Positions 1-8,523 of a DNA stretch of 64,000 nt are shown piece after piece. Made by a program: the position numbers and the translations under genes. The stretch is taken from assembly GCA_963734065.1 (NCBI GenBank), contig CAVTFN010000004.1:434001-498000 (forward strand). Direction: 5' to 3'. Positions within the stretch are counted from its first letter, which is position 1. The number at the start of each line of letters is the position of its first letter. Below the pieces are notes generated by a model. That model made no database searches. It worked only from the letters and a program-made list of their open reading frames with translations, and was not told the DNA's origin. The DNA comes from DATBLE01 sp963734065. GTDB lineage: Bacteria; Actinomycetota; Thermoleophilia; Gaiellales; Gaiellaceae.

Positions 1-2
1 AC

Positions 3-602
3 GCGCTCGAGTTCGGGCTCGCGCTGTCCGCGCTCTCGTTCGTGCTGCTCGCCGGCGTGGTCAACGTGCTGACCGCGACGCTGGCGCTGGTCGGGAATCT
101 CTTCTACGTGCTCGTCTACACCCGCTGGCTGAAGCGCTCGACGCCGCAGAACATCGTGTGGGGCGGGGCGGCCGGTGCGATCCCGCCGTTGGTCGGCTGG
201 GCGGCCGCAACCGGGAACCTGACGCTGCCGGCGATCTCGCTGTTCCTGATCGTCTTCTTCTGGACGCCGCCGCACTTCTGGGCGCTCGCGCTCCTGATCA
301 AACGCAACTACGCCGAAGCGGGGATCCCGATGCTGCCGGTCGTGCGCGGCGAGCGGGAGACGGTGAAGCAGATCCTGCTCTACTCGTTCGTCATGGTCGC
401 GGTCACGGCCGTGCCCTTCCTCTGGGGCACGCTCGGGCTCGCCTACCTGGTCGCCGCGCTCGTGCTGGGCGCGGGGTTCATCTGGCTCGCGGTGCAGCTG
501 GCGCGGCACACGACGCCGCGGCAGGCGTCGCTGCTCTTCCACTCGTCCCTGCTCTACCTGGCGCTGGTGTTCGTCGCCGCCGCCGTCGACGTGGTGGTCT
601 GA
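3..602 (+). CDS. ctaB: Protoheme IX farnesyltransferase (heme O synthase), 5'-truncated by window edge
   Basis: Integral membrane UbiA-family prenyltransferase that adds a farnesyl group to heme b to make heme O for the terminal oxidase. Only the C-terminal 199 codons are in the window; the family is usually about 290-300 residues, so roughly the first 95 are missing. Seen directly: alternating hydrophobic helices, the loop NIVWGGAAGAIPPLVGW, FFWTPPHFWALAL and RNYAEAGIPMLPVVRG, all typical of CtaB. The open frame enters from the window edge. The stop overlaps the start of the next small gene (TGATG), which suggests translational coupling. Confidence 0.93.
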   Translation, partial: ALEFGLALSALSFVLLAGVVNVLTATLALVGNLFYVLVYTRWLKRSTPQNIVWGGAAGAIPPLVGWAAATGNLTLPAISLFLIVFFWTPPHFWALALLIKRNYAEAGIPMLPVVRGERETVKQILLYSFVMVAVTAVPFLWGTLGLAYLVAALVLGAGFIWLAVQLARHTTPRQASLLFHSSLLYLALVFVAAAVDVVV

Positions 603-721
603 TGCTCGATCCCGAGACCGAGCACAGGAACCTCGTCCTGGGCTGGGGGCTGTTCGTCCTGTTCTGCCTGCTCGCCGCCGGCACGTTCGCGGTCGCGTTC
701 ATCTACCTCGCGGTCGACTAG
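602..721 (+). CDS. 39-residue single-pass membrane protein coupled to ctaB
   Basis: The start codon ATG overlaps the ctaB stop. The product begins MLDPETEHRN and has one hydrophobic segment of about 23 residues (GWGLFVLFCLLAAGTFAVAFIYL) near its C-terminus, so it is predicted to be a one-helix protein with a short charged cytoplasmic N-terminus. Position suggests a small subunit or assembly factor of the heme-copper oxidase, but I recognise no family. Codon use is like its neighbours. The overlap and the single clean helix are the evidence that it is real. Confidence 0.6.
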   Translation: MLDPETEHRNLVLGWGLFVLFCLLAAGTFAVAFIYLAVD

Positions 722-898
722 CCCCTCTCCGCCCGCCTGGCTCGGGCGTCCGGTTCAGCGCCGGTCGAGCCTTCCTGTGGACGAGAAGGCACGCTCTTGG
801 CGCAGTTCCAGTCTCAGAGACTGGGTGTGAAACGTCACGAGGTCGGACACGGTCGGAAGGGCCACGCGACGCTCCGCCCGATCGGCGAAGATCGGCCG
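722..898. other. Intergenic region upstream of the amidase
   Basis: 177 bases without a convincing gene. It holds one copy of the 68-bp dispersed element described separately (774-841). No clear terminator or promoter was recognised. The reading frame of the amidase continues upstream through the repeat, but no family-conserved residues are encoded there, so the amidase start is placed after it. Confidence 0.5.
774..841 (+). repeat. 68-bp dispersed element R1, copy A
   Basis: One of three copies in this window (others at 15051-15118 plus and 25896-25963 minus). All three align without gaps over 68 positions. The conserved blocks are CCTGTGGACGA at the left end, then CCAGTCTCAGAGACTGGG (8-bp perfect inverted repeat around a central A), then GAAACGTCACGAG at the right end. 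The segment at positions 12-29 of the element is variable. This copy lies in the ctaB-amidase gap. Its size and palindrome suggest a small non-autonomous element or a protein-binding repeat; function unknown. Confidence 0.8.
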
Positions 899-2020
899 AT
901 GGAGGCGCCGCCTGGCATTTTCCTGGCACGGCCGGAGCAGCCGGCCGAGGGCATCCGGCTCGCCGTCAAAGACCTCTTCGACACCGCCGGGCTGACCACG
1001 ACCTACGGCTCGGCGATCTTCGCCGACCATGTTCCGACCACCACCGCCGCAGCCGTCCGGCGCCTCGAAGAGCGCGGCTACGCCGACGTCGGCAAGACGA
1101 ACCTGCACGAGTTCGCCTACGGGACGACCTCGGAGAACCCGCACTTCGGCACGGTGCCGAATCCGATCGCGCCCGGACGCGTCGCCGGCGGCTCGAGCGG
1201 GGGCTCGGCGGCGGCCGTCGCCGCAGGACTCGCGGACGCGGCACTCGGCTCCGACACCGGCGGGTCGATCCGCATCCCGGCCGCCTGCTGCGGCGTCGTC
1301 GGCTTCAAGCCGACCTGGGGGCTCGTGCCGCTTGAAGGCTGCTTCCCGCTTGCGCCGAGCCTCGACCACGGCGGCCCGATGGCTCCCTCGGTCGAGGGAT
1401 GCACGGCGATGCTCGAGGCGCTCGTACCCGGGTTCGAGCGGACCACGCTCGGCTCGCTCGCCGATGTCCAAATCGGCGTTGCCTGGACCGAGCACGCCGA
1501 GCCGCTCGTCCGGGCTCGCGTCGAAGCGGCCGCGGCCCTCTTCCCCGACCGTCAGCCGATCGAGCCCCCGCTCGGCGAGGCGGCCCGAACCGTGTTCATG
1601 CGCGAGGTCGCGGACGTCCACCGGGAGCTTTACGCGGAGAACGCCGACCTCTACGGCGCGAACGTCGCCGCCAAGCTCGAGCTCTGTCTCGCGGTCACGG
1701 ATGCCGAGTACGCAGCGGGAATTCGCGCCCGCGAGACATACCGCGGGCAGATGGCGGAGCTGTTCGCCGGGGTCGACCTGATCGTCACGCCGACGCTGCC
1801 CTTCGTCGCCCCCGCGGCCGGCCAGGACGAACGCGAGCTCCGAGGCGGTCTGACGCTGCTGACCTGGCCGTTCAACGTGCTCGGAGCTCCTGCGCTGGCG
1901 CTGCCGTGCGGCTCCGCCGAGGACGGCCTCCCCGCATCGGTGCAGGTCGCCGGGCCGCCCGGCGCCGACGCGCTCGTGCTCGCGGCGGGCGCACTCCTCG
2001 AGCAAGCGCTCAAGCCCTAG
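899..2020 (+). CDS. Amidase signature family hydrolase
   Basis: Serine hydrolase of the amidase signature superfamily, which cleaves C-N bonds in amides. The Ser-cisSer-Lys triad is visible: Lys24 in AVKDLFD, Ser99 in the glycine/serine loop GGSSGGS, and Ser123 in DTGGSIRIPA. At 373 residues it is shorter than GatA (about 480) and matches small stand-alone amidases; substrate cannot be assigned. The ATG at 899 is chosen because the frame upstream reads through a dispersed repeat with no conserved residues. No gatB or gatC is adjacent, so a GatA role is unlikely. Confidence 0.8.
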   Translation: MEAPPGIFLARPEQPAEGIRLAVKDLFDTAGLTTTYGSAIFADHVPTTTAAAVRRLEERGYADVGKTNLHEFAYGTTSENPHFGTVPNPIAPGRVAGGSSGGSAAAVAAGLADAALGSDTGGSIRIPAACCGVVGFKPTWGLVPLEGCFPLAPSLDHGGPMAPSVEGCTAMLEALVPGFERTTLGSLADVQIGVAWTEHAEPLVRARVEAAAALFPDRQPIEPPLGEAARTVFMREVADVHRELYAENADLYGANVAAKLELCLAVTDAEYAAGIRARETYRGQMAELFAGVDLIVTPTLPFVAPAAGQDERELRGGLTLLTWPFNVLGAPALALPCGSAEDGLPASVQVAGPPGADALVLAAGALLEQALKP

Positions 2021-2046
2021 ACGGCAACTGCCGAGAAAGGGATGCA

Positions 2047-3753
2047 GTGCTCGCACGCATCGCCATCCTCCTCGCACTCGCCTCGGTCGCGCTCGTGCCC
2101 GCCGCGCAGAGCGCCGTGCCCTCGGGCCCGACCGGCCTGCGCGCCTTCCTGCTGCGCGCGGACGAGCCCGCGTTGGACACGTTCCCGCGCACGCCCTCCT
2201 TCGAATGGGGGCCGTACGAGCGGGCGACGAGCTACGACTTCGAGCTCGCGACCAGCAAGACGTTCGACGACCGGACGGTCGTCTGGTCGACGAGCAGCCG
2301 GAAGACGCCGCTGCGCGTCCCGGCGGTGGCGATCCCGACCGCACTGCCGTGGATGACCGGCGACCCCTACGCGCTGTACGCCCACGTCCGCGCGCACATC
2401 GGGTCGCGTGTGACCAGGTGGAGTGCTCCGTACGGCTTCAACATGCGCTGGAAGGCAGAGCCCGAGCAGATCCTCCCCGACACGCCCGGCCTCGTCCGCT
2501 GGACGCCGGTCGAAGGCGCCACCTCGTACGAGGTCTGGTTCGTCGACCCCGGCAAGGTGATCAGCACCTCGACCAACGTCGCCGACGAGCGCGAGTACTA
2601 CAGCTTCCATGCGGACCCGCTCTGGAGCGGCACCGTGCAGTGGCGCGTCCGGGCGGTGCGCACGCTGTACGGCTCGCTGCCGACCGGCCTGCCGGTGGTC
2701 ACGTACGGGCCGTGGAGCCAGACCTTCGTGTCGAGCAACCCGCCGGTGACGAACGGGCCGATCTCGCTGCTCGAAACCGCGTCGGACGTCGTCGGCTCGC
2801 AGGCCAAGCCGCTCGCGCACAGCCTGACGCCGTCCTTCGTCTTCAGCGGCGACACCGCGACGAACGGCATCGCCGGCCGCCTCTTCCGCGTCTACGTCGC
2901 CACCGACCGCCAGTGCGTGAACGTCGTCTTCACCGGCGCCGTCGTCGGCAGCCCCGCATACGCGCCGCGGGTCAGCGGGCCGCTCGCCCTCCCCGCGTCC
3001 ACCGATGCAGTGACCAAGGCGCAGAGCTCCTACCTCGCCGACGGCGCCCAGGCCGGCACGTTCTCCGCCGACTTCCGCGCGGTCACGACGAACGAGAGCT
3101 CGGCCGCGCCGAGCGGCGGCGGTACCGCAGCGCCGAGCGGCCCCAGCTCCGGCTCGACGACCTCCGCCCTGCCCACCGACTTCACCGCCTCCGGCGCGCT
3201 GGTCGACCTCTGGGACAGCGGCTGGCCGACCGGCCGCTACTACTGGACGGTCGTTCCGGTGCGTGAGGTCGTCACCGACACATCCGTCAAGTACTACGAC
3301 GCCGAGGTTCCGCAGGACGCGTGCGCCGCCGGCCGCGTCGCCGAGTTCGGCAAGACGAGCCAGCCGGCGACGACCTTCCAGACACGGCCGTACGCGTCGG
3401 GCCTCTCGCCGAACGGCGAGCTCGTCGCAGCCCAGGCGGCCGTGCCCTCGTTCTACCGTGCCGCCCTCGTCGCCTGGGCGCCCGCACTGGGCGCGACCGG
3501 CTACGAGGTGCAGTGGTCGAAGACGAAGTACCCGTGGAAGGCGGCCGCCGATCCGCTGTACACGGCGGCGACCTCGGTCCTGCTCGAGGGTCTCACGCCC
3601 GGAACGTGGTACTACCGCGTGCGCGGGATCGACCCGTACGTGCCCGGTCCGGTGAAGCAGATGACCTGGTCGAGCCCGGTCCGGATCAAGCTCGTCAAGC
3701 CGCGGTTCTCGGTGCAGGACGGCAGCGTCACCACCCGCAAGGTCAAGAAGTAG
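2047..3753 (+). CDS. Secreted protein with fibronectin type III-like repeats
   Basis: 568 residues starting at a GTG with an AGAAAGG-like ribosome site. A signal peptide is clear (LARIAILLALASVALVPAAQSA, cleaved near residue 23). The rest is at least three beta-sandwich-like repeats with the fibronectin III signature of a Trp followed by GATSYEVW, GATGYEVQWSK, or ATSYDFELA, spaced by YYWTVVPV and WYYRVRG strands. There is a Ser/Gly-rich linker near residue 360. It is probably an extracellular or cell-surface binding or adhesion protein. It converges on and overlaps the DUF4349 gene by 11 bp. No catalytic domain was seen. Confidence 0.7.
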   Translation: MLARIAILLALASVALVPAAQSAVPSGPTGLRAFLLRADEPALDTFPRTPSFEWGPYERATSYDFELATSKTFDDRTVVWSTSSRKTPLRVPAVAIPTALPWMTGDPYALYAHVRAHIGSRVTRWSAPYGFNMRWKAEPEQILPDTPGLVRWTPVEGATSYEVWFVDPGKVISTSTNVADEREYYSFHADPLWSGTVQWRVRAVRTLYGSLPTGLPVVTYGPWSQTFVSSNPPVTNGPISLLETASDVVGSQAKPLAHSLTPSFVFSGDTATNGIAGRLFRVYVATDRQCVNVVFTGAVVGSPAYAPRVSGPLALPASTDAVTKAQSSYLADGAQAGTFSADFRAVTTNESSAAPSGGGTAAPSGPSSGSTTSALPTDFTASGALVDLWDSGWPTGRYYWTVVPVREVVTDTSVKYYDAEVPQDACAAGRVAEFGKTSQPATTFQTRPYASGLSPNGELVAAQAAVPSFYRAALVAWAPALGATGYEVQWSKTKYPWKAAADPLYTAATSVLLEGLTPGTWYYRVRGIDPYVPGPVKQMTWSSPVRIKLVKPRFSVQDGSVTTRKVKK

Positions 3754-4789
3754 CGAGCAGCCGCTCCTCGCGACGCCGGCGCCGGACGCTCAGCCCGCCG
3801 AGCGCGACCGCGCCGAGCGCGAAGAACGGCGCACCGACGATCAGCACGAAGACCAGCACCTTTGCCTCGTCGGCGACGATCTCGCGCGAGCGGTGCAAGG
3901 CGCGGCCGATGCGGCCGGGCTCGTGCGGGACGACGACCGCCTTGTCCCTGGTCCGCAGGTCGAGCGACACGGTCGCGTACGAGGTCTGGCGCTGCAGCGC
4001 CGCCTGCTGCTTCTGGAGCACGACGAGCTGCCGCCGTGCGGCCACCAGCCGGGCCTCGAGCTGCGCGCGCTCGGCCGAGGTGAGCGAGGGGCTCTCGAGC
4101 TGCGCCTGGAGCTTCGCGATCACGTCGCGCTGCGCCTGCAGCTGCCGGAACCGCCGGTCGACCTGCGGTTGCACGTCCCGGATCGAGACGTGCTGGTCGA
4201 GGATCTCCCCGAGCGCGGAGTACTTGACGAGCGCCGCCTGGACGCTCCCGACCGGGATGCGGACGACAAGAGAGGCGGAGCCGCGCTCGCTGCCGGAGCC
4301 GTACTCGACCGAGCGCACATAGCCGTTGAGGTCGTGCGTGAGCCGGAGGGCGCGCTTGGTCGCCGCCGAGAGATCGGCGATCTTCAGGGTCAGCTCGGCC
4401 TCGTACAGCTGCGCCCGCCCCGGCGTCGCGGGCAGACCGGTCGCACCCCCCGTGCCGGCGCTCTTGGCGGAGGGCGCCGCGAACGTGTCGGCCGTTCCGG
4501 CGCTTCGCTTCGGCGACGCGGCGACCTCGCCGTGGACGGCGTCTCTCGAGCCGCTCGACCCGGAGTCGCGGAGCCCGGCGACGAGCGACACAGCCAGTGC
4601 AACTGCAACGGCGGCGGGCACCACCACCAGCGCGAGCCGGCGCCACGGCAGCGAGCGGCGCTCGCGGGCGGGCGCGGCCTCCGGCGCCGACGCCGCGATC
4701 GCGCGCACACGTGCCCGTAGCTCCGGCGATGCGGCGATCCGCGCCGAGCGAATCTCTTCGACGATCGACTCGTGGTCAGGCTGCGACAT
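3743..4789 (-). CDS. DUF4349-type membrane protein, likely partner of the ECF sigma factor
   Basis: 348 residues. The cytoplasmic N-terminus (MSQPDHESIVEEIRSARIAA) resembles a short anti-sigma-like helix pair. A transmembrane segment near 50-72 is followed by an extracytoplasmic DUF4349 region (YEAELTLKIADLSAATKRA, then IRDVQPQVDRRFRQLQAQRD), a Glu/Ala-rich coiled coil around 210-260, and a second helix near the C-terminus (VLVFVLIVGAPFFALGAVAL) with an arginine-rich tail. It overlaps the sigma gene by 14 bp, the usual arrangement for a sigma/anti-sigma pair, so a membrane anti-sigma role is inferred and not proven. Confidence 0.75.
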   Translation of the reverse strand: MSQPDHESIVEEIRSARIAASPELRARVRAIAASAPEAAPARERRSLPWRRLALVVVPAAVAVALAVSLVAGLRDSGSSGSRDAVHGEVAASPKRSAGTADTFAAPSAKSAGTGGATGLPATPGRAQLYEAELTLKIADLSAATKRALRLTHDLNGYVRSVEYGSGSERGSASLVVRIPVGSVQAALVKYSALGEILDQHVSIRDVQPQVDRRFRQLQAQRDVIAKLQAQLESPSLTSAERAQLEARLVAARRQLVVLQKQQAALQRQTSYATVSLDLRTRDKAVVVPHEPGRIGRALHRSREIVADEAKVLVFVLIVGAPFFALGAVALGGLSVRRRRREERLLATS

Positions 4790-5309
4790 CTGCGCTCATC
4801 CTCTCTTCGAGCTTCTTCAGCGCCCGGCTCAGCCGGGTCGTGCACGCCGTCGACGAGATCCCGAGCACGCGGGCGGCGGTGTCGATCTCGAGGTCGAGCA
4901 GGACGCGAAGGGCGATCACCTCGCGCTCGCCCGCGGACAGCGCCGCAAGGGCCTGCTCCAGCTGGGGCGAGAGGCCGCCGAAGAGACCGTCCTCAATTTC
5001 AGTGGGAAGGTCGGCTGCATACGCGCGCTCACGACGGCGGCGGCGCTCCTCCGCGCGGAAGTGGTCGAGGGCGGCCGAGCGAGCGACCCGGCACAGCCAT
5101 GTCTTCGCGCTTCCTCTCCTCGGGTCGAAGCGACGCCACTGGCGCAGCGCCCGCTCGAACGTCTCGGCGGTCAGCTCCTCCGCCACCTCGCGGCTGCGCG
5201 TCATGTAGACGAGGTAGGCGTGGACGTCGTCGAGATGACGCTCGGCGACGGACTCGAAGCTTGGCACCTCTGCGACGACGTGCACGTCCGATATACGCCG
5301 CCGCCGCAT
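4776..5309 (-). CDS. ECF (sigma-70 family) RNA polymerase sigma factor
   Basis: 177 residues with both ECF domains. Region 2 spans about 20-90 (YLVYMTRSREVAEELTAET, then WLCRVARSAALDHFRAEE). Region 4 spans about 112-170 (LAALSAGEREVIALRVLLD, then the helix-turn-helix DTAARVLGISSTACTTRLSRA). It directs RNA polymerase to a regulon I cannot infer. It sits 6 bp after opcA and overlaps the DUF4349 gene, so it may be expressed from the pentose phosphate operon as well as from its own promoter. Confidence 0.9.
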   Translation of the reverse strand: MRRRRISDVHVVAEVPSFESVAERHLDDVHAYLVYMTRSREVAEELTAETFERALRQWRRFDPRRGSAKTWLCRVARSAALDHFRAEERRRRRERAYAADLPTEIEDGLFGGLSPQLEQALAALSAGEREVIALRVLLDLEIDTAARVLGISSTACTTRLSRALKKLEERMSADVAA

Positions 5310-5315
5310 CGCGCG

Positions 5316-6158
5316 TCACACGGCTCGAACGGCCGCCTCGTAGACGGAGTCGCGGCCGAACGACTCGAGCTCGGCCGAGAGCAGGTCGCCGGGCGAGCAC
5401 GGGAGCCCTCGCGCGGGCGGCACGACCTCGCCGTCGACCTCGACGCGCGTCACCGTTTCGGCGTCGACGTGGCTCAGCCGGAAGCGCCGCCGCAGTCGCG
5501 TCTCCAGCCAGGTGGCCAGGAGCAGCGCGTCGGCACGGGGGCCGACGACACCGACCCTCTTCGCGCGCTTGATCGCGGGCCAGCGGTCCGCCAGCGAGGC
5601 TCGCCACGGCAACATCCGGGCCCACGCCAGATCCGATACGGCGACCCGGTTGAAGCAGTCGGCCAGCTTCGCGAGCCCGCTCGGCAGCCGGTTCCATTCG
5701 CGGGAGTCGACGATCAGCCGGTCGGCGACGCCGGTCAGCTGCTCGAACGGCCGGCGGCCGAAAGGCGGCCGGCCGCGCCAGCGGAGGAAGACCGGCAGGT
5801 CGGGGAGCTGCAGGGGGACGACGACGCTCGCGGGCGCCTCGGCCGCGCTTCCGCGCAGCCGGATCCGGACGATCTCGGCGCAGACGCCGGCCGTCCCGCC
5901 GGAGAACCGCTCGAGCACGAGCGACGCGTCGAAGCCGTCGACGTCCGAGTCCGGCTCCGGATGCAGGAGCAGCGTCCGCGAGGGCACGCGGTCGCCGAGG
6001 GCGCGCATGACGCGCTCCGCCGCGCTCGACCACTCGTCGGGGATCCAGGCCATGTGGGTCGCGACGCTGGTCCGCTGCGACTGCTGCTCGTGGTCGCGCT
6101 CCCGGTCGAGCCACGCCTCGACCTCGGCGACCGACGTGTTCCTCAGCGTCGTCGCCAT
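5316..6158 (-). CDS. opcA: Glucose-6-phosphate dehydrogenase assembly protein OpcA
   Basis: 280 residues, matching OpcA, which in actinobacteria and cyanobacteria supports assembly or activation of glucose-6-phosphate dehydrogenase. Recognised by context and by sequence: WIPDEWSSAAERVMRALGD, LPDLPVFLRWRGRPPF and SREWNRLPSGLAKLADC are typical OpcA segments. The start at 6158 (MATTLRN) is preferred because the longer frame upstream is arginine-rich noise over the zwf coding region. It overlaps the zwf stop by 16 bp, so it is translationally coupled. Confidence 0.85.
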   Translation of the reverse strand: MATTLRNTSVAEVEAWLDRERDHEQQSQRTSVATHMAWIPDEWSSAAERVMRALGDRVPSRTLLLHPEPDSDVDGFDASLVLERFSGGTAGVCAEIVRIRLRGSAAEAPASVVVPLQLPDLPVFLRWRGRPPFGRRPFEQLTGVADRLIVDSREWNRLPSGLAKLADCFNRVAVSDLAWARMLPWRASLADRWPAIKRAKRVGVVGPRADALLLATWLETRLRRRFRLSHVDAETVTRVEVDGEVVPPARGLPCSPGDLLSAELESFGRDSVYEAAVRAV

Positions 6159-7642
6159 TCCCGGCCGTCCCGGCGCATGAGCTCGTCGGCCGACTTCGGC
6201 CCCCACGTCCCCGCGTCGTAGTTGGGGAACGACGTCCGGTCGCGCTTCCAGGTGGCGACGATCGAGTCGACGAGCGCCCACTGCTCGTCGACCTCGTCCG
6301 CCCGCGTGAACAGCGTGGCGTCGCCGAGGAGGCAGTCGAGGATCAGCCGCTCGTACGCCTCCGGCAGCTCGGTGCGGAAGGCGCCGCCGTACAGGAAGTC
6401 CATGTGCACGGTGCGGAGGGTCATTCCCTGGCCCGGCACCTTCGCGCCGATCGCCAGCGAGACGCCCTCGTCCGGCTGGATGTGGACGAGCAGCACGTTC
6501 GGGCTGACCCCCTCCGACGCAGCCTTGGCGAAGGGCGGGTGCGGCGCGCGCTTGAACTCGATCGCGATCGTCGTCTCTCGCTTCGCCAGCCGCTTCCCGA
6601 CCCGCACGTAGAACGGCGTGCCGGCCCAGCGCCAGTTGTCGACGTACAGCTTCGCCGCGGCGAACGTGTCGGTGGTCGACCGCGGGGAGACGCCCGGCTC
6701 CTCGCGATAGCCGGGGACCTTCCTGCCCTCGATATACCCGGGCCCGTACTGCCCGCGCACGACCCGCTTCGCGCCGGGCGGCCTGATCGCCCGCAGCACC
6801 TTGACCTTCTCGTTCCGCACCGACTCGGAGGTGAAGTCGATCGGCGGCTCCATGGCGGTGAGCGCAACCAGCTGGAGCAGGTGGTTCTGGAACACGTCGC
6901 GGATCGCGCCGGCCGATTCGTAGAACGACGCGCGGCCCTCGATCCCGATCGACTCGGCGACGGTGATCTCCACGTGGTCGACGAACTGGCGGTTCCAGAT
7001 CGGCTCGAAGATCCCGTTCGCGAAGCGAAGCGCGAGCATGTTCTGCACCGTCTCCTTGCCCAGGTAGTGGTCGATGCGGAAGATCTCGTTCTCGTCGAAG
7101 TAGCGGTGAAGCTCGTCGTTGAGCCGGCGCGCGCTCGCCCGGTCGGTGCCGAAAGGCTTCTCGACGATCAGACGCGTCCAGCCCTGCCGGTCGCCGCGCC
7201 GGCTGCCGATCTCCTCGACGAGGGTCGCGATCGCGCCGGGCGGGACCGCGAGGTAGAAGACGCGGTTGCCTTGGGTGCCGAGCTCCTCGTCGAGCCTCGC
7301 GAGGAGGGCGACCAGCGCGTCCTCGCCCTGGTCGGCTGCGAAGTCGGTCGAGACGTAGTGCATCCCCCCGGCGAGCCGCTTCCAGACTTTCTCGTCGATC
7401 GGGTCACGGCCGAACTCACGCACGGCGTCCTTCATCCGCGCCCGGAAGTCGGCGTCGGTCTCCTCCGAGCGGGAGACGCCGACGATCGCGAGCTCGTCGG
7501 GCACGAGGTTGCGGACGGCCAGCGAGTAAATCGCGGGAAAGAGCTTCCGCCGGGTCAGGTCGCCCGATGCGCCGAAGATGACGATCGCGCACGGGTCTGG
7601 CGTGCGCGGGAGGTTGAGGCCCTGCGCGAGCGGGTTCTTCAC
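6143..7642 (-). CDS. zwf: Glucose-6-phosphate 1-dehydrogenase
   Basis: 499 residues, normal length. It oxidises glucose-6-phosphate to 6-phosphogluconolactone with NADP, the entry step of the oxidative pentose phosphate pathway. The nucleotide-binding motif GASGDLTRRKLFPA begins at residue 24; the active-site stretch RIDHYLGKE and IVEKPFGTD are both present. The GTG start at 7642 overlaps the gnd stop (GTGA), and the protein begins with the family-like NPLAQGLNLP. Gene order gnd-zwf-opcA gives the two dehydrogenases and the assembly factor as one translational unit. Confidence 0.97.
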   Translation of the reverse strand: MKNPLAQGLNLPRTPDPCAIVIFGASGDLTRRKLFPAIYSLAVRNLVPDELAIVGVSRSEETDADFRARMKDAVREFGRDPIDEKVWKRLAGGMHYVSTDFAADQGEDALVALLARLDEELGTQGNRVFYLAVPPGAIATLVEEIGSRRGDRQGWTRLIVEKPFGTDRASARRLNDELHRYFDENEIFRIDHYLGKETVQNMLALRFANGIFEPIWNRQFVDHVEITVAESIGIEGRASFYESAGAIRDVFQNHLLQLVALTAMEPPIDFTSESVRNEKVKVLRAIRPPGAKRVVRGQYGPGYIEGRKVPGYREEPGVSPRSTTDTFAAAKLYVDNWRWAGTPFYVRVGKRLAKRETTIAIEFKRAPHPPFAKAASEGVSPNVLLVHIQPDEGVSLAIGAKVPGQGMTLRTVHMDFLYGGAFRTELPEAYERLILDCLLGDATLFTRADEVDEQWALVDSIVATWKRDRTSFPNYDAGTWGPKSADELMRRDGREWRRR

Positions 7643-8523
7643 TTCGCGGCGTCGTCCGCGGCCTTGACCGCGTGGCCGCCGAACTGCTGGCGCAGGGCGG
7701 CGTTCACCTTCGCCGCGAACGACTCGTCCTGGCGGGAGGCGAAGCGTGCGAACAGCGCCGCCGTGATCGCCGGCGCCGGGACGCTCTCGTCGATCGCGTT
7801 GAACACCGTCCAGCGGCCCTCGCCCGAGTCGTCGACGTAGCCGCGGATCTTCTCCAGGCCTGGATCCTCCTGGAGCGCGAGCACGAGCAGATCGAGCAGC
7901 CAGCTGCGGACGACCGAGCCGTGCTGCCAGAGCGCGGCCACGCGGTCGAGGTCGATCGGGAACTCCGAGGCCTTCATGATCTCGAATCCCTCGGCGAGCG
8001 ACTGCATCATCCCGTACTCGATTCCGTTGTGGACCATCTTCACGAAATGGCCGGAGCCGGACGGCCCGACGTAGGCGTAGCCGCCCTCCTCGGTCAGGTC
8101 CTTCAGGAACGGCTCCACCTGGGCGAACGCGTCGGCGTCGCCGCCGACCATCACGCAGTAGCCCTCCTTCAGCCCCCAGACCCCGCCGGAGACGCCGGCG
8201 TCGAGAAAGAAGACGTCCTTCTTTGCCGCTTCGGCCGCGCGGCGCTGCGAGTCGCGGAAGTTCGAGTTGCCGCCGTCGACGATGATGTCGCCGTCCTCGA
8301 GCAGGCCGAGCAAGGTCTGGAAGGCCAGCTCGGTTGGGTCGCCGGCCGGGATCATCAGCCACAGGACGCGCGGCTGCGGCAGCTTCGTGGCCAGCTCGAC
8401 CAGAGAGTCGGCCGTCCGCTCCGGGTTCGTCCGCGCGTAGGTCTCCACCGTGTGCCCGTGCTCGCGCAGGCGCTCGACCATGTTCGCGCCCATCCGGCCG
8501 AGGCCGACCATTCCGAGGTTCAT
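7639..8523 (-). CDS. gnd: 6-phosphogluconate dehydrogenase, decarboxylating (short form)
   Basis: 294 residues, the short tetrameric type (about 300) rather than the 470-residue dimeric E. coli type. It converts 6-phosphogluconate to ribulose-5-phosphate and CO2. Seen: N-terminal Rossmann motif GMVGLGRMGANM, the substrate loop VDGGNSNFRDS, GVSGGVWGLKEGYCVMVGG, and the catalytic Lys/Asn segment GSGHFVKMVHNGIEYGMM. Cofactor preference (NAD or NADP) cannot be read with confidence. It overlaps pgi and zwf by 4 and 3 bp. Confidence 0.95.
   Translation of the reverse strand: MNLGMVGLGRMGANMVERLREHGHTVETYARTNPERTADSLVELATKLPQPRVLWLMIPAGDPTELAFQTLLGLLEDGDIIVDGGNSNFRDSQRRAAEAAKKDVFFLDAGVSGGVWGLKEGYCVMVGGDADAFAQVEPFLKDLTEEGGYAYVGPSGSGHFVKMVHNGIEYGMMQSLAEGFEIMKASEFPIDLDRVAALWQHGSVVRSWLLDLLVLALQEDPGLEKIRGYVDDSGEGRWTVFNAIDESVPAPAITAALFARFASRQDESFAAKVNAALRQQFGGHAVKAADDAAK

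Noticed and set aside
797..898. Extended N-terminus of the amidase
   Set aside because: The 34 extra codons translate the R1 repeat and have no counterpart in the family; the ATG at 899 starts just before the first conserved strand.
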